Shown piece by piece: positions 19,466 through 28,620 of a stretch of 64,000 nucleotides of DNA. The DNA is from Pseudomonas sp. TH31. Its GTDB lineage: Bacteria > Pseudomonadota > Gammaproteobacteria > Pseudomonadales > Pseudomonadaceae. A model generated the notes under the pieces. It was not told the DNA's origin and did not search any database. It saw nothing but the letters and a program-made list of their open reading frames with translations. Numbering within the stretch: position 1 is the first letter of the stretch; each line of letters opens with the position of its first letter. The position numbers were made by a program, and so were the translations under genes. Location of the stretch: positions 1 through 64,000 of the forward strand of contig NZ_JAEKEZ010000022.1 of NCBI RefSeq assembly GCF_016650815.1, read 5' to 3'.

Positions 19466-20782
19466 ATGTTCAATAAACGCTTGAAGCAGGAGCTGTCGGC
19501 TCTTCGCGAAGAACTCTCCAGTCTCCTGCAAGTGAAGGAAAGTCTGGAAAGCGAGATGCTGGTCCTGACCCTTGAACCGGACGGGCGTATTCAATCGATC
19601 AACCAGAATTTCCTCGGCGAGATGCTCTACAGGAGCAACGACCTGATCGGACGGCAGATCGAAGACATCGTGCCGGTTCATGTGAAATCCGACGAATTCC
19701 ACAACCGCTTCAAGACGGCGCTGACCCGTGGCGAGCATTTTGCCGGCACCGTGCGTCTGCTGCGCGGCAATGGTGCCGAGGCCTGGTTGCGTTCGATCAT
19801 GCAACCGGTGCGTTCGGCAGACGGTCGCATCAAGCATTTCTCGATTTACTCCAGCGACCTGACCCGCACCATCGAAGCCTCCCGCGAGCACGAGAACCTG
19901 ATCGGCGCGCTGGTGCGTTCGACGGCGGTGATCGAGTTCGACCTCAACGGCAATGTGCTGACCGCCAATGATCGGTTCCTCAGTGGCATGGGTTACAGCC
20001 TGGCGCAGATCCAGGGCAAACATCACCGCACCTTCTGCTTTCCCGAGGAGTACAACAGCGCCGAGTATCAGAACTTCTGGCGTCGTCTGAACAGCGGCGA
20101 GTTTGTGGCCGAGCGTTTCAAGCGTGTCGACAGCCATGGTCGAACGGTCTGGCTGGAGGCGTCCTACAACCCGGTGGTCGATGCCAATAACAAACTCTAC
20201 AAAGTGGTGAAGTTCGCCACGGTGATTACCGATCAGGTCAATCAGGAGCAAGCGGTTGCCGAGGCGGCCAACATCGCCTACAGCACGTCGCTGCAAACCG
20301 ACAACAGCGCCCAGCGCGGCACGGCCGTGGTCACTCAAGCGGTGAGCGTGATGCGCGACCTGGCCAGGCATATGCAAACCGCCGGTGAAGGCATCGAAGC
20401 CTTGAACGAGCAGTCGCTGGTGATCGGCACCATCGTCAAGACCATCAGCGGTATTGCCGAGCAGACCAACCTGTTGGCGCTCAACGCGGCCATCGAAGCG
20501 GCGCGTGCCGGTGAACAGGGCCGGGGGTTTGCCGTGGTGGCGGACGAAGTCCGGCAATTGGCGTCGCGCACCAGCCAGGCCACTGACGAAATCGTCGGCG
20601 TCGTGCGGCAGAACCAGGACATGGCGCGCAATGCCGTGAGCCTGATGACCGACGGCAAACTCCAGGCCGAACAGGGCCTGGCGTTGGCGGCAGAGGCGGG
20701 TACGGTGATTGTCGAAATCCAGGACGGTGCGCAGAAAGTGGTGAATGCGGTCGGGCAGTTTGCCAATCAACTGGCGACTTGA
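19466..20782 (+). CDS. bdlA: BdlA-like soluble chemoreceptor with two PAS domains
   Basis: 438-residue cytoplasmic sensory protein: a short N-terminal coiled coil, PAS domain at about residues 25-135, second PAS at about 145-255, and a methyl-accepting signalling domain at about 270-438 with the highly conserved hairpin tip ([20 protein letters not shown]). There are no membrane segments. This layout and length match BdlA of P. aeruginosa, which controls biofilm dispersion, and also aerotaxis-type receptors. Role in dispersion is inferred. It is a single gene followed by a REP element. Confidence 0.82.
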   Translation: MFNKRLKQELSALREELSSLLQVKESLESEMLVLTLEPDGRIQSINQNFLGEMLYRSNDLIGRQIEDIVPVHVKSDEFHNRFKTALTRGEHFAGTVRLLRGNGAEAWLRSIMQPVRSADGRIKHFSIYSSDLTRTIEASREHENLIGALVRSTAVIEFDLNGNVLTANDRFLSGMGYSLAQIQGKHHRTFCFPEEYNSAEYQNFWRRLNSGEFVAERFKRVDSHGRTVWLEASYNPVVDANNKLYKVVKFATVITDQVNQEQAVAEAANIAYSTSLQTDNSAQRGTAVVTQAVSVMRDLARHMQTAGEGIEALNEQSLVIGTIVKTISGIAEQTNLLALNAAIEAARAGEQGRGFAVVADEVRQLASRTSQATDEIVGVVRQNQDMARNAVSLMTDGKLQAEQGLALAAEAGTVIVEIQDGAQKVVNAVGQFANQLAT

Positions 20783-20810
20783 TTCGCAGGCTTAAATAGA
20801 AGTAAACGCG

Positions 20811-20886
20811 AAAAGATCGCAGCCTGCGGCAGCTCCTACAGGGGAATATCAATTCATGTAGGAGCTGCCGAAGGCTGCGATCTTTT
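20811..20886. repeat. REP doublet, GGCTGCGATCTTTT family
   Basis: AAAAGATCGCAGCCTGCGGC on the left and GCCGAAGGCTGCGATCTTTT on the right, nearly palindromic, with the AGCTCCTACA / TGTAGGAGCT arms facing inward. It separates the chemoreceptor gene from the flavin reductase gene. Confidence 0.88.
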
Positions 20887-20967
20887 CATAACGACACCAC
20901 CGTATCTCGCAATGGCCTGCATCACGGTTCCCGCTACAATCGGTGCTTTCCCCCGGAGCAGACTTCC

Positions 20968-21573
20968 ATGACCGTTTCCCATCGCCGTCCGGTGCCGTTG
21001 TCCAAGGCTTATCGTCTGCTCAATCACGGGCCGACCGTGCTGGTCAGCGCGGCCCACGACGGCCAGCGCAATATCATGGCTGCTGCCTGGGCGATGCCGC
21101 TGGATTTTGAACCGCCGAAAATCGCCGTGGTGCTGGACAAGTCCACCTGGACCCGGCAATTGCTGGAAGCCTCGGGTACGTTCGTGGTGAACGTGCCCTG
21201 CGCTGCGCAGGCCGATATCGTCCAGACCGTTGGCTCGACGTCGGGCCTGGAATTAACGCAAGGGCAGGGCCAGGACAAGTTCCAGGCGTATGGCTTGCAG
21301 ACCTTTAGTGGCGAGTTGATCGAGGCGCCGATGCTTGAAGGTTGCGTCGCATGGCTGGAATGCCGGCTGCTGCCGGAGCCGCACAATCACCAGCAGTACG
21401 ATCTGTTTCTGGCTGAGGTGATTGCCGCTCAAGCCGATGAGCGCGTGTTCAGCGACGGCCGCTGGCACTTCGAAGGGCAAGACGGATTGCGCACGCTGCA
21501 CCATGTCGCCGGTGGACACTTCCTGAAAATTGGCGACCCGGTGGACGGCAAGACGCTGGGCGAGTCTGACTAA
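20968..21573 (+). CDS. Flavin reductase-like FMN-binding protein
   Basis: 201-residue protein of the flavin reductase / DIM6-NTAB split-barrel family. The N-terminal half has the pattern of this fold: GPTVLVSAA near the start, MAAAWAMPLDFEPPKIAVVL for the FMN-binding part, and SGTFVVNVP in the middle. No oxygenase partner gene is adjacent, so the physiological acceptor is unknown. It is convergent with the GNAT gene, whose stop overlaps its own by four bases. Confidence 0.82.
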   Translation: MTVSHRRPVPLSKAYRLLNHGPTVLVSAAHDGQRNIMAAAWAMPLDFEPPKIAVVLDKSTWTRQLLEASGTFVVNVPCAAQADIVQTVGSTSGLELTQGQGQDKFQAYGLQTFSGELIEAPMLEGCVAWLECRLLPEPHNHQQYDLFLAEVIAAQADERVFSDGRWHFEGQDGLRTLHHVAGGHFLKIGDPVDGKTLGESD

Positions 21574-22136
21574 AGAGCGCAGATTGGGGACGGTTCAAAC
21601 TCTGCGCGCAACAACGAAAGTTGCAGCAAGTCGTGATGTTCACCCAGCCAGAAACCGGCCTGACGAAGCCGTCCTTCCTGGACGAAACCCAAGCGTTCAA
21701 GCAACTTCAAGCACGCCGGGTTCTCCGGGTGGACGGTGGCCTCGATCCGATTGAGCTGCATCTGCTCAAACCCCCAGGCCAGCACCGCTTGCAGCGCTTC
21801 GGACATGATGCCTTTGCCGAAGGACGATTGCCCGAGCGCGAAACCCAGTGAACCGCTTTTCCACTGCCGGTTCCATTTGAACAGGCCGCAATTGCCCAGT
21901 AACTCTTCGTCTGCTTTGTACTGGATGCCCCAGCGAATACCGGGATTTGGTAGCGTGCGCGATGCGGCGAAGGTGTCGACCAATGCCTGGGCCTGGGCGA
22001 TTTCGGTGATCGGGTCCATGCCAAACCAGCGCATGGCTTGCTGATCACCGTGAATCGCCAGCAGAGTCGGGGCGTCGGCGCATACTATTTCGCGCAGTCG
22101 CAGGCGCGGTGTTTCGAGGGACGGGAAGCCGCTCAT
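21570..22136 (-). CDS. GNAT-family N-acetyltransferase, RimJ/RimL type
   Basis: 188 residues. It opens with LETPRLRLREI, the usual first strand of RimJ/RimL-like enzymes, and has a QSSFGKGIMSEALQAVLAWGF acetyl-CoA-binding segment and HPENPACLKLLERLGF before the C-terminal strand. The acceptor is unknown; related enzymes modify ribosomal proteins, small molecules or peptides. Confidence 0.85.
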   Translation of the reverse strand: MSGFPSLETPRLRLREIVCADAPTLLAIHGDQQAMRWFGMDPITEIAQAQALVDTFAASRTLPNPGIRWGIQYKADEELLGNCGLFKWNRQWKSGSLGFALGQSSFGKGIMSEALQAVLAWGFEQMQLNRIEATVHPENPACLKLLERLGFVQEGRLRQAGFWLGEHHDLLQLSLLRAEFEPSPICAL

Positions 22137-22212
22137 GGAGTGTCCTTATTCGTCGGCCGGGAAGTCGGTCAATTGATCGCTGCGGCCACAGTCTGCGCAT
22201 TTTCGGTGTTTT

Positions 22213-22581
22213 TCAAATCCACAGATCATTTTCCGCGGTACGTTCGCCTCCCTGACTCCCGGTGTTCAGCACGCCTTTGGGTTCGATCAGCAGCAGTTTC
22301 ACTTCTTGTTCTGCCGCCGGTTTGTGTTCAATGCCCTTGGGCACGACGTACATTTCACCGGCCGACACCAGAACGTGGCCGTCGCGAAAGTCGATGCGCA
22401 GTTGCCCTTCAAGGACGATGAAAGTTTCGTCTGTGTCCAAGTGGTCATGCCAAATGAAATCCCCCAGCAGTTTCACCACTTTGAACTGGTAGTCGTTCAT
22501 TTCAGCGATGACCCTGGGCGACCAGTGCTGGTCGATCAAGTCGATTTTCTGTACGAAGTTCAGGCTTTTGTAAGTGCTCAT
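22213..22581 (-). CDS. Single-domain cupin protein
   Basis: 122-residue cupin. The first motif reads HDHLDTDETFIVLEGQLRI with the expected His and Glu ligands, the second PKGIEHKPAAEQEVKLLLIEP with one His. Such proteins may bind a metal and act as isomerases, dioxygenases or sensors, but nothing here fixes the role. It lies downstream of the AraC-type gene in the same direction, with about 75 bases between. Confidence 0.8.
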   Translation of the reverse strand: MSTYKSLNFVQKIDLIDQHWSPRVIAEMNDYQFKVVKLLGDFIWHDHLDTDETFIVLEGQLRIDFRDGHVLVSAGEMYVVPKGIEHKPAAEQEVKLLLIEPKGVLNTGSQGGERTAENDLWI

Positions 22582-22657
22582 CTGGTGGCGCTCCGGGTTG
22601 ATCTCGGGGCCACGATAACCCGCGTAGCGGTGTGATTCTTGAACGATTGTGCGTGAC

Positions 22658-23467
22658 TCAGCGCCGGTGCATTTTCATCCAGCGGGCCGGTGACATTCCG
22701 TAGGTTTTGCTGAACTGCCGGGTCATGTGGCTCTGGTCGGTGAATCCGGCGATCAGGGCCGCGCTGACCAGTGACTGGCCCTGCATCAGCAGCGAACGGA
22801 CCAGGTCCAGGCGACGCATGGTCAGGTAGCGGTAAGGGCTGGTGCCGAACAGCAGGCGGAAATCCCGCGACAGACTCCAGCGATCCCGGCCACTGTGTTG
22901 CGCCAGTTCGTCCAGGGTCACGGTGTGATCAAGTGCACTGTGCATGAACTCCCGGGCGCGCTCCGCTGCCACATAGTCGAAGTGCTGGCGTTGGCCGTTC
23001 ACACCGGACACACCGTTCAAAGCGTGCGCCAGATCGAACAACGCGTCCTGTTCTTCCAGTGGATCAAGCGGATCATCCAGGCTGCGCATCAGCACATCGG
23101 TGGCCGCGAACAGGCGAGGATCGGTGGACAGACCGGTCTTGATAAACGGCAGCGGTTGGCCGCCAAGGATCTGTTGGATCAGCGCCGGTTCGATGTACAT
23201 CATTCGGTATTGGAAGCCGATATCGGTACCGGCCTCGCCATCGTGGGCTTCGTCCGGATGCAGCACCAGGGTGCCGTCCGGCAGACTGTGACGCCGACTG
23301 CCGCGATATTGAAAACTCTGCACCCCGGCCAGGGTGCGGCCGATGGCATAGGTGTCGTGGCGGTGGAGTTCGTAGCCGTGGCCGGCAAAAAATGCCTCGA
23401 TACGCTCCAGCCCGCCAACGTTGGGGGCGCGATGGAACCAGTCGCTGGGTGACGGGTGCTTGACCAT
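22658..23467 (-). CDS. AraC-family transcriptional regulator
   Basis: 269 residues: an N-terminal AraC-type ligand-binding domain (HRHDTYAIGRT and LVLHPDEAHDG) and a C-terminal double helix-turn-helix with LSRDFRLLFGTSPYRYLTMRRLD and AALIAGFTDQSHMTRQFSKTYGMSPARW. It is divergent from the LysE exporter gene at 23621, a common pairing in which the regulator controls the exporter; that link is inferred. Confidence 0.9.
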   Translation of the reverse strand: MVKHPSPSDWFHRAPNVGGLERIEAFFAGHGYELHRHDTYAIGRTLAGVQSFQYRGSRRHSLPDGTLVLHPDEAHDGEAGTDIGFQYRMMYIEPALIQQILGGQPLPFIKTGLSTDPRLFAATDVLMRSLDDPLDPLEEQDALFDLAHALNGVSGVNGQRQHFDYVAAERAREFMHSALDHTVTLDELAQHSGRDRWSLSRDFRLLFGTSPYRYLTMRRLDLVRSLLMQGQSLVSAALIAGFTDQSHMTRQFSKTYGMSPARWMKMHRR

Positions 23468-23620
23468 GATGCTGTTGTCTTGAGCTCGATGCAGAGCACG
23501 TTAACCCAGTGCCAACCCGCCTGTCTGCTCGTGCGTAGAGTCGTCGGGACAAGTGGAAAACAGTCAGCAAATGTTGCAAGGTACTGAACATTCTCTGAAG
23601 CCAGGCAGGCGACCCTCCTC

Positions 23621-24261
23621 ATGGACATCACTCACCTGAGTTACGCCGCACCCTTGTTGTCGTTGGCGCTGTTGTGGACCGTCGCAGTGGTGACCCCGGG
23701 CCCAACTTCTTCAACACCGCACAACTGGCGGCCAGTTGCTCTCGCAAGCATGGCGTAGTGGCTGCGCTGGGCGTCGCCACGGGCACGGTGTTGTGGGGAT
23801 TGGCCGGTGGCCTGGGGATCAAGTCGCTGTTCAGCGCGGCACCGACGCTTTATCTGACGTTCAAGATTGCCGGTGGCTGTTACCTGATCTATCTGGGCTT
23901 GAAGCAGTTCAAACGCAAACCGGCGACCGTGCCGGGCGCTAACGACCCGCTGAGCGGGGCGGGGCGCACGTTGCTGTCGGCTTATGGTCGCGGCTTTGTC
24001 GGCAACATGACCAATCCGAAAGCGGCACTGTTCGTCGCAACGATTTTCGCCACCGCCATGCCGGCCTCACCGCCACCGATGTTGCTGGCGCTGGCGGTGC
24101 TGACCATGGCGAGCCTGTCGTTCAGTTGGTATTGCAGCGTCGCGCTGCTGTTTGCCAGCCGTCGGGTCGCGGGCGCTTATGAGCGTTCACGCAAATGGCT
24201 GGACCGCTTTGCAGGCAGTTGCTACTTGCTGTTTGGTGCGCATTTGGTGGCCTCTCGCTGA
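23621..24261 (+). CDS. LysE/RhtB-family amino acid exporter, one apparent frameshift
   Basis: Inner-membrane exporter with five to six membrane segments. From ATG 23621 the frame reads MDITHLSYAAPLL...VVTP and then breaks at CCC 23701-23703. Adding one C restores the family motif TPGPNFFNTAQLAAS and gives a normal 213-residue protein that also carries the NPKAALF motif. The usual family exports amino acids or related metabolites. The gene is divergent from the AraC regulator. The break is in a homopolymer and is probably a sequence error. Confidence 0.85.
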
Positions 24262-24355
24262 GAGGCCCTGTAGCGCTATTGTCGATGCCGACTGAATCTT
24301 TAATTCATCGGCTTTGCCATGGTATGAAACAGCACGTTCATAATGAGACCAGGTC

Positions 24356-24666
24356 ATGAGCAAGCTGCGGGTAGGGATTATTTTCGGGGGGCCAGTGTTG
24401 AAGCGAGCGAGCGTATTCGCACCCTGGCCATCGAGGCGTTTCAGGTGCTTGGCTGTTCCGGATTGGCGCGGGTCGATGTGTTCCTGACCGACAGCGGCGA
24501 AGTATTGATCAACGAGATCAACTCGCTGCCAGGCTTCACCCGCATCAGCATGTATCCCAAACTGTGGCAGGCCACCGGCATGAGCTACAGCGAATTGGTC
24601 AGCCGCTTGATCGACCTGGCGCTGGAGAAACATCAGGCGCGGCAGGCGTTGAAAATCAGTCGCTAG
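24356..24666 (+). pseudogene. ddl: Remnant of a D-alanine-D-alanine ligase gene (internal deletion)
   Basis: The first codons from ATG 24356 read [12 protein letters not shown], the normal start of a Ddl enzyme. They then join directly, out of frame, to the ligase C-terminus: [17 protein letters not shown] followed by ARVDVFL and [15 protein letters not shown], which carries the final metal and substrate residues. A full Ddl has about 320-370 residues; some 230-250 residues of the middle, including the ATP-grasp core, are gone. The product cannot be a working ligase. Whether the deletion is real or an assembly collapse cannot be decided here. Another Ddl elsewhere (usually in the division cluster) would serve the cell. 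Confidence 0.8.
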
Positions 24667-24699
24667 GCCGTGTGTAAATATTCAATCAAGGATGTATCG

Positions 24700-25044
24700 A
24701 TGATGGCTTCAACTGTCTACCTGTTTTCCTATGGCACCTTGCAGGACAAAGCCGTACAACTGGCCAACTTCGGCCGCGAACTGACCGGCAGCGCCGATGC
24801 GATGCTGGGGTATGAGCAATCCTGGGTGGAAATTACCGACCCTGAAGTATTGGCCACCAGTGGCAAGACCCACCACCCGATTCTGCGCCCCGGTAGCGAC
24901 AGCAGTGCGCCGATTCCCGGGATGGTGTTCCAGATCACCCCCGAAGAACTGGCCGCCGCCGACAGCTATGAAGTGTCGGACTACCAGCGCGTTAGTGTGG
25001 TGCTGGAGTCCGGGATTGAAGCGTGGGTGTATGTGAGCGTGTAG
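24700..25044 (+). CDS. Gamma-glutamylcyclotransferase (GGCT/AIG2-like)
   Basis: 114 residues from ATG 24700 (AAGGAT upstream; a second ATG follows at 24703). The N-terminal YLFSYGTLQDK contains the YGTL substrate-binding motif, and PGMVFQITPEELAAADSYE carries the family's conserved acidic residue near its middle. The enzyme would turn gamma-glutamyl amino acids into 5-oxoproline. The gamma-glutamyltransferase gene lies next to it, convergent, so the two could act in turn on glutathione-derived peptides. Confidence 0.83.
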   Translation: MMASTVYLFSYGTLQDKAVQLANFGRELTGSADAMLGYEQSWVEITDPEVLATSGKTHHPILRPGSDSSAPIPGMVFQITPEELAAADSYEVSDYQRVSVVLESGIEAWVYVSV

Positions 25045-25136
25045 TTGCGTCGTAGCCCCTTGCTCCGAATGAAACTCGGACCCGAAGGTAAGTTTGAGAG
25101 CCGTCCGGATTCCGCTTTGAGTGGATTGCCGAACCC

Positions 25137-25168
25137 AAAAGGGCCTACCTCCCGGTAAGCCCTTTCTC
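25137..25168 (-). terminator. Terminator-like hairpin at the end of ggt
   Basis: AAAGGGC and GCCCTTT arms with further pairing of TTACCGGGAGGTAG between them form a stem between the convergent GGCT and GGT genes. The loop is poorly defined. Confidence 0.55.
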
Positions 25169-25183
25169 ATTCCAGCGTACGAA

Positions 25184-27037
25184 TCAATCCCCCAGCGCTT
25201 CCCCCTCACGCCGCGGATCTGCCCCGCCCGCCAACGACGCCTTCCCTTGCGCATCCTTCACCCGAACAATCGCCTGGGTCCCGCTGGTCATGTCGATTTC
25301 GTTCACCGCATGCCCTTTGTCCTTCAGCGCCTGAATCAGCGCCGCGCTGAACTGCCCTTGTTCCAGTTCGGTCGGGCCGTTGCGGCTGCCGAAGTTGGGC
25401 AGGCTGATGGCGGCTTGCGGGTCGAGGTTCCAGTCGAGCAGGCCGATGGTGGATTTGGCGACGTATTCGATGATTTGCGAACCGCCAGGAGAGCCGACGG
25501 TGGCGAGGAATTCGCCGTTCTGGCGGTCGAAGATCAGGGTCGGCGCCATGGACGAGCGTGGGCGTTTACCCGGTTCGACGCGGTTGGCGACTTTCTGGCC
25601 GTTCTCTTCGGGGATAAACGAGAAGTCGGTCATCTGGTTGTTGAGCATGAAGCCCTGGACCATCAGGTGCGAGCCGAATGCGGCTTCGACGGTGGTGGTC
25701 ATGGACACCGCGCCACCCTCGTCATCGACGGCTACCACTTGCGAGGTGGAGATGCGCAGTGGCGAACGGTCCGGTGCGTAGGCAACTTGAATGCCCGGCG
25801 GCGTGCCGGGTTTGGCCGTGCCCATGCTGCGGTCGCCGATCAGGGCGGCGCGGCTGGCGATATAAGCCGGGTCGACCAGGCCTTTGACCGGCACTGGCAC
25901 GAAGTCGGTGTCGGCCACGTATTGCGCGCGGTCGGCGTAGGCCAGGCGCTCGGCTTCGGAGATCAGGTGCACGGCTTCAGGGGCGGGTTCGATGCCCGCC
26001 GGTTTTGTGCTCTTGAGCGGTTTGAGTGGCGCCAGGGCAAAGCGCGGGTCGCGGGTTTCCAGGGCTTGCAAGGTGCCGAGGATCTGCGCCACGGCGATTC
26101 CGCCCGATGACGGTGGCGGCATGCCGCAGACCTGCCAGCGTTTGTAGTCGGTGCACAGCGGCGCGCGTTCCTTGGCCTTGTAGCCTTGAAGATCATTCAG
26201 TGACAAGCTGCCGGGGTTTTTATGGCCCTGGACCTTGGCGACGATTTCTTCGGCAATCGGCCCTTTGTACAACGCATCAGGACCTTCGTTGGCGATGCGT
26301 TCAAGTACGGCCGCCAGTGCCGGGTTTTTCAGCAGCGTGCCGACGGCTTTCGGGCTGCCATCGGCATTCATGAAATACGCCATCATGTCCGGCGAACGCT
26401 GCATCGACGAGTCCGAAGCGATCAGTTGATGCAGGCGCGGTGAGATCGCAAAGCCTTGTTCGGCGAGTTTGATCGCCGGCTCGAACAGCGTCGCCCATGG
26501 CAGGCGACCGTGTTTTTGATGGGCCAGTTCCAGTGCCCGCAACACACCCGGCGTGCCGACCGAACGACCACCAATCTGCGCCTGAGTGAACGGCATCGGC
26601 TGCCCGTCGGCCTGCAGGAAAAGTTTCTCGGTGGCACCGGCCGGTGCGGTTTCACGGCCATCGTAGGTGCGCACGTTCTTGCCGTCCCACAACACAATCA
26701 ACGCGCCGCCACCGATGCCGGACGATTGCGGCTCCACCAGCGTCAGCACTGCTTGCATCGCGATAGCGGCATCAATCGCCGAACCGCCTTGACGCAGCAT
26801 CTCCCGTCCGGCAGCGGCCGCCAGCGGATTGGCCGCGGCCGCCATGTGTTTCGAGGCGTAGCGGGTTTGCAGGTCGGTACGGAAACCGGAGGCCGCTTCC
26901 GGGGCGACCGGCAATGTCGAGACCGAAGGCGAGGAGGGTGGCGCGTTGCAGGCGGTGAGGGTTAATGCGGTGGCGATCAGCGACAGGGCTGACAGGCGAT
27001 AGCGACTCAAGTGGAAGGCTGAGAACACGCGGGGCAC
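25184..27037 (-). CDS. ggt: Gamma-glutamyltransferase, lipoprotein type
   Basis: Hydrolyses or transfers the gamma-glutamyl group of glutathione in the periplasm. The 617-residue precursor starts with a signal peptide and a lipobox, LTAC with C30. The chain self-cleaves before a catalytic threonine in the MTTTVEAAFGSH segment (near residue 440). The conserved ISTSQVVAVDDEGGAVS just before it, NNQMTDFSF, and GSPGGSQII after it are family landmarks. Length is normal. The adjacent convergent gene encodes a gamma-glutamylcyclotransferase. Confidence 0.93.
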   Translation of the reverse strand: MPRVFSAFHLSRYRLSALSLIATALTLTACNAPPSSPSVSTLPVAPEAASGFRTDLQTRYASKHMAAAANPLAAAAGREMLRQGGSAIDAAIAMQAVLTLVEPQSSGIGGGALIVLWDGKNVRTYDGRETAPAGATEKLFLQADGQPMPFTQAQIGGRSVGTPGVLRALELAHQKHGRLPWATLFEPAIKLAEQGFAISPRLHQLIASDSSMQRSPDMMAYFMNADGSPKAVGTLLKNPALAAVLERIANEGPDALYKGPIAEEIVAKVQGHKNPGSLSLNDLQGYKAKERAPLCTDYKRWQVCGMPPPSSGGIAVAQILGTLQALETRDPRFALAPLKPLKSTKPAGIEPAPEAVHLISEAERLAYADRAQYVADTDFVPVPVKGLVDPAYIASRAALIGDRSMGTAKPGTPPGIQVAYAPDRSPLRISTSQVVAVDDEGGAVSMTTTVEAAFGSHLMVQGFMLNNQMTDFSFIPEENGQKVANRVEPGKRPRSSMAPTLIFDRQNGEFLATVGSPGGSQIIEYVAKSTIGLLDWNLDPQAAISLPNFGSRNGPTELEQGQFSAALIQALKDKGHAVNEIDMTSGTQAIVRVKDAQGKASLAGGADPRREGEALGD

Positions 27038-27194
27038 TCCGTCCGTGGGATAAAAGATGGGAGGACTTTATCGGCCGACGGGGTGCGACGCAAACCTCGT
27101 CCTGTAACCAAGGCACTTTTGCCCTTCATCAATGGGTGAGTTTTCTGTAGGGTCGAGGTCAACAGTGCGGCCACAAAACCAACAAGAGGCAGAC

Positions 27195-28298
27195 ATGCAG
27201 ACCGAGTTTCCTACCCAGCCAAGTTACCGTGGGCAACGTGAACAATTTCTGGCCGCGGCCACCGCTGCCGGCGCGACGTTGACCGAGTATCTGCATCCAC
27301 TCAAAGGGCCGTTCGGTGAATCGTTGAGCACTGATGTGGCGGTGCTCGGCGATCCCGGCGCCAAGCGTCTGCTGATTGCGCTCAGCGGCACCCATGGAGT
27401 CGAAGGCTTCTACGGCTCCGGATGCCAGATCAAATGGTTGCAGGACTTGGGCAAGCGTTCGCTGCCGGCCGATGTGGCGGTGGTGATGATCCATCTGATC
27501 AATCCGTGGGGCACCGCATGGCTGCGTCGGGTCAATGAAGACAACATCGACCTCAACCGCAATCACCTGAACTTCGAGCGCCCATTGCCGGACAACCAGG
27601 CCTACGCCGCGTTGCATGAGATTTATGCCAGCACCGAACTGCACGGCCCCGAGCGTGAGCGCGCCGATGCTGTGCTCGAGGCGCAGATCAATGAACATGG
27701 CTGGCCGGCGGTGATGTCAATTGTCGAAGGTGGACAGCACAGTCATCCTGATGGCTTGTTCTATGGTGGTCTGGCGCCGAGCTGGTCGAACCGCACGCTG
27801 CATCGGATCATTCAGAAACATGTCGCCCATGCTGACGTCGCGATGTGCTTTGACTTGCACACCGGGGCGGGTGAGTACGGTCATCCGATGCTGCTGACCA
27901 TTACCGAGGCGGCCTACCCGGCGCTGGCAGATGCCCAGGCCATTTATGGCCCATGGCTCTACACTTTGCACACCGGCGCCAACACCACCAGCGAAACCGG
28001 CGTGGCGGCGACCGCAACGGGTTATACCTCGCAGGCGTTGCTCAATGCTTTGCCGCAGGTAAGGCTGATGCCGTTTGTGATCGAGTGCGGGACGTATCCG
28101 GGGGCCGACGTTCATCGTCATTTGCGCGATGATCATTGGCTGCATCTGTATGGCAATCCGAGTGATGCGGTTGGGCGCGGGATCAAACTCAATCTGCTGG
28201 AGCAGTTCTATCCGGCCGACAGTGACTGGCAGTCCATGGTCTGGCTGCGCACCTGGCAGATTTGGGAGCGAGGGCTGTCCGCGTTGGCGACGCTTTGA
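27195..28298 (+). CDS. DUF2817 protein, M14-like zinc carboxypeptidase fold
   Basis: 367 residues from ATG 27195 with AAGAGG upstream; an in-frame start at 27132 lacks support. GTHGVEGFYGS supplies the H..E zinc pair of M14-like peptidases; RRVNEDNIDLNRNHLNF resembles their substrate-binding Asn-Arg region, and CFDLHTGAGEYG provides a later His. Substrate unknown. It is the last core gene before the island. Confidence 0.84.
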   Translation: MQTEFPTQPSYRGQREQFLAAATAAGATLTEYLHPLKGPFGESLSTDVAVLGDPGAKRLLIALSGTHGVEGFYGSGCQIKWLQDLGKRSLPADVAVVMIHLINPWGTAWLRRVNEDNIDLNRNHLNFERPLPDNQAYAALHEIYASTELHGPERERADAVLEAQINEHGWPAVMSIVEGGQHSHPDGLFYGGLAPSWSNRTLHRIIQKHVAHADVAMCFDLHTGAGEYGHPMLLTITEAAYPALADAQAIYGPWLYTLHTGANTTSETGVAATATGYTSQALLNALPQVRLMPFVIECGTYPGADVHRHLRDDHWLHLYGNPSDAVGRGIKLNLLEQFYPADSDWQSMVWLRTWQIWERGLSALATL

Positions 28299-28307
28299 TC
28301 CTGATCC

Positions 28308-28337
28308 GGTTCTCTGGAATTCCCTTTGGAGAGAACC
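28308..28337. terminator. Hairpin after the DUF2817 gene
   Basis: GGTTCTCT (28308-28315) pairs with AGAGAACC (28330-28337) ten bases after the stop codon. There is no T-run, so it may be only an mRNA-stabilising hairpin. Confidence 0.4.
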
Positions 28338-28387
28338 GCAGTCCCCCAGTGTCTGCCGCTATGCGGTATGGCACTTTTCTCGAGACA

Positions 28388-28424
28388 TAAAAAAACGACC
28401 TACCTTTCGGTAAGCCGTTTTTAG
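28388..28424 (-). terminator. Former terminator of tRNA-Met, displaced by the island
   Basis: Read leftward, ACGGCTTACC pairs with GGTAGGTCGT around GAAA and is followed by T7. It lies directly beyond the displaced copy of the tRNA-Met 3' end, about 19 kb from the intact gene, as expected if the island was inserted between the tRNA and its terminator. Confidence 0.65.
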
Positions 28425-28441
28425 TACTTGGTGGTACACAG
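28424..28441. other. attL: displaced copy of the tRNA-Met 3' end
   Basis: GTACTTGGTGGTACACAG matches GTACTTGGTGGCTACACAG at the tRNA-Met 3' end (47730-47748) apart from one missing C. Beyond it toward the island the likeness decays (ACATTTGAACC versus GGACTTGAACC). This fixes the left border of the element. Confidence 0.75.
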
Positions 28442-28503
28442 ACATTTGAACCGGGTTCTTAACCATCTGTAATCATTGGGAATTTGTCTTTCAGCTTGCG
28501 CAA

Positions 28504-28523
28504 GGGATACATGTGGGGATACA
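28504..28523 (+). repeat. Paired GGGATACA repeats near attL (integrase arm-site candidates)
   Basis: GGGATACA occurs at 28504 and 28516, 12 bases apart. The same pair with the same 12-base spacing occurs at 47600 and 47612 near the other end. This symmetry suggests arm-type binding sites of the integrase. Confidence 0.55.
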
Positions 28524-28620
28524 TGGCGCTCGCTGCTAGATGGTTTTTGGCCTTTTTCTTTTCGCCAGAAGGTGCTCGAAAGTCACCGTGTGACACGCGC
28601 GTCTGCTCCGACGAACGGTA

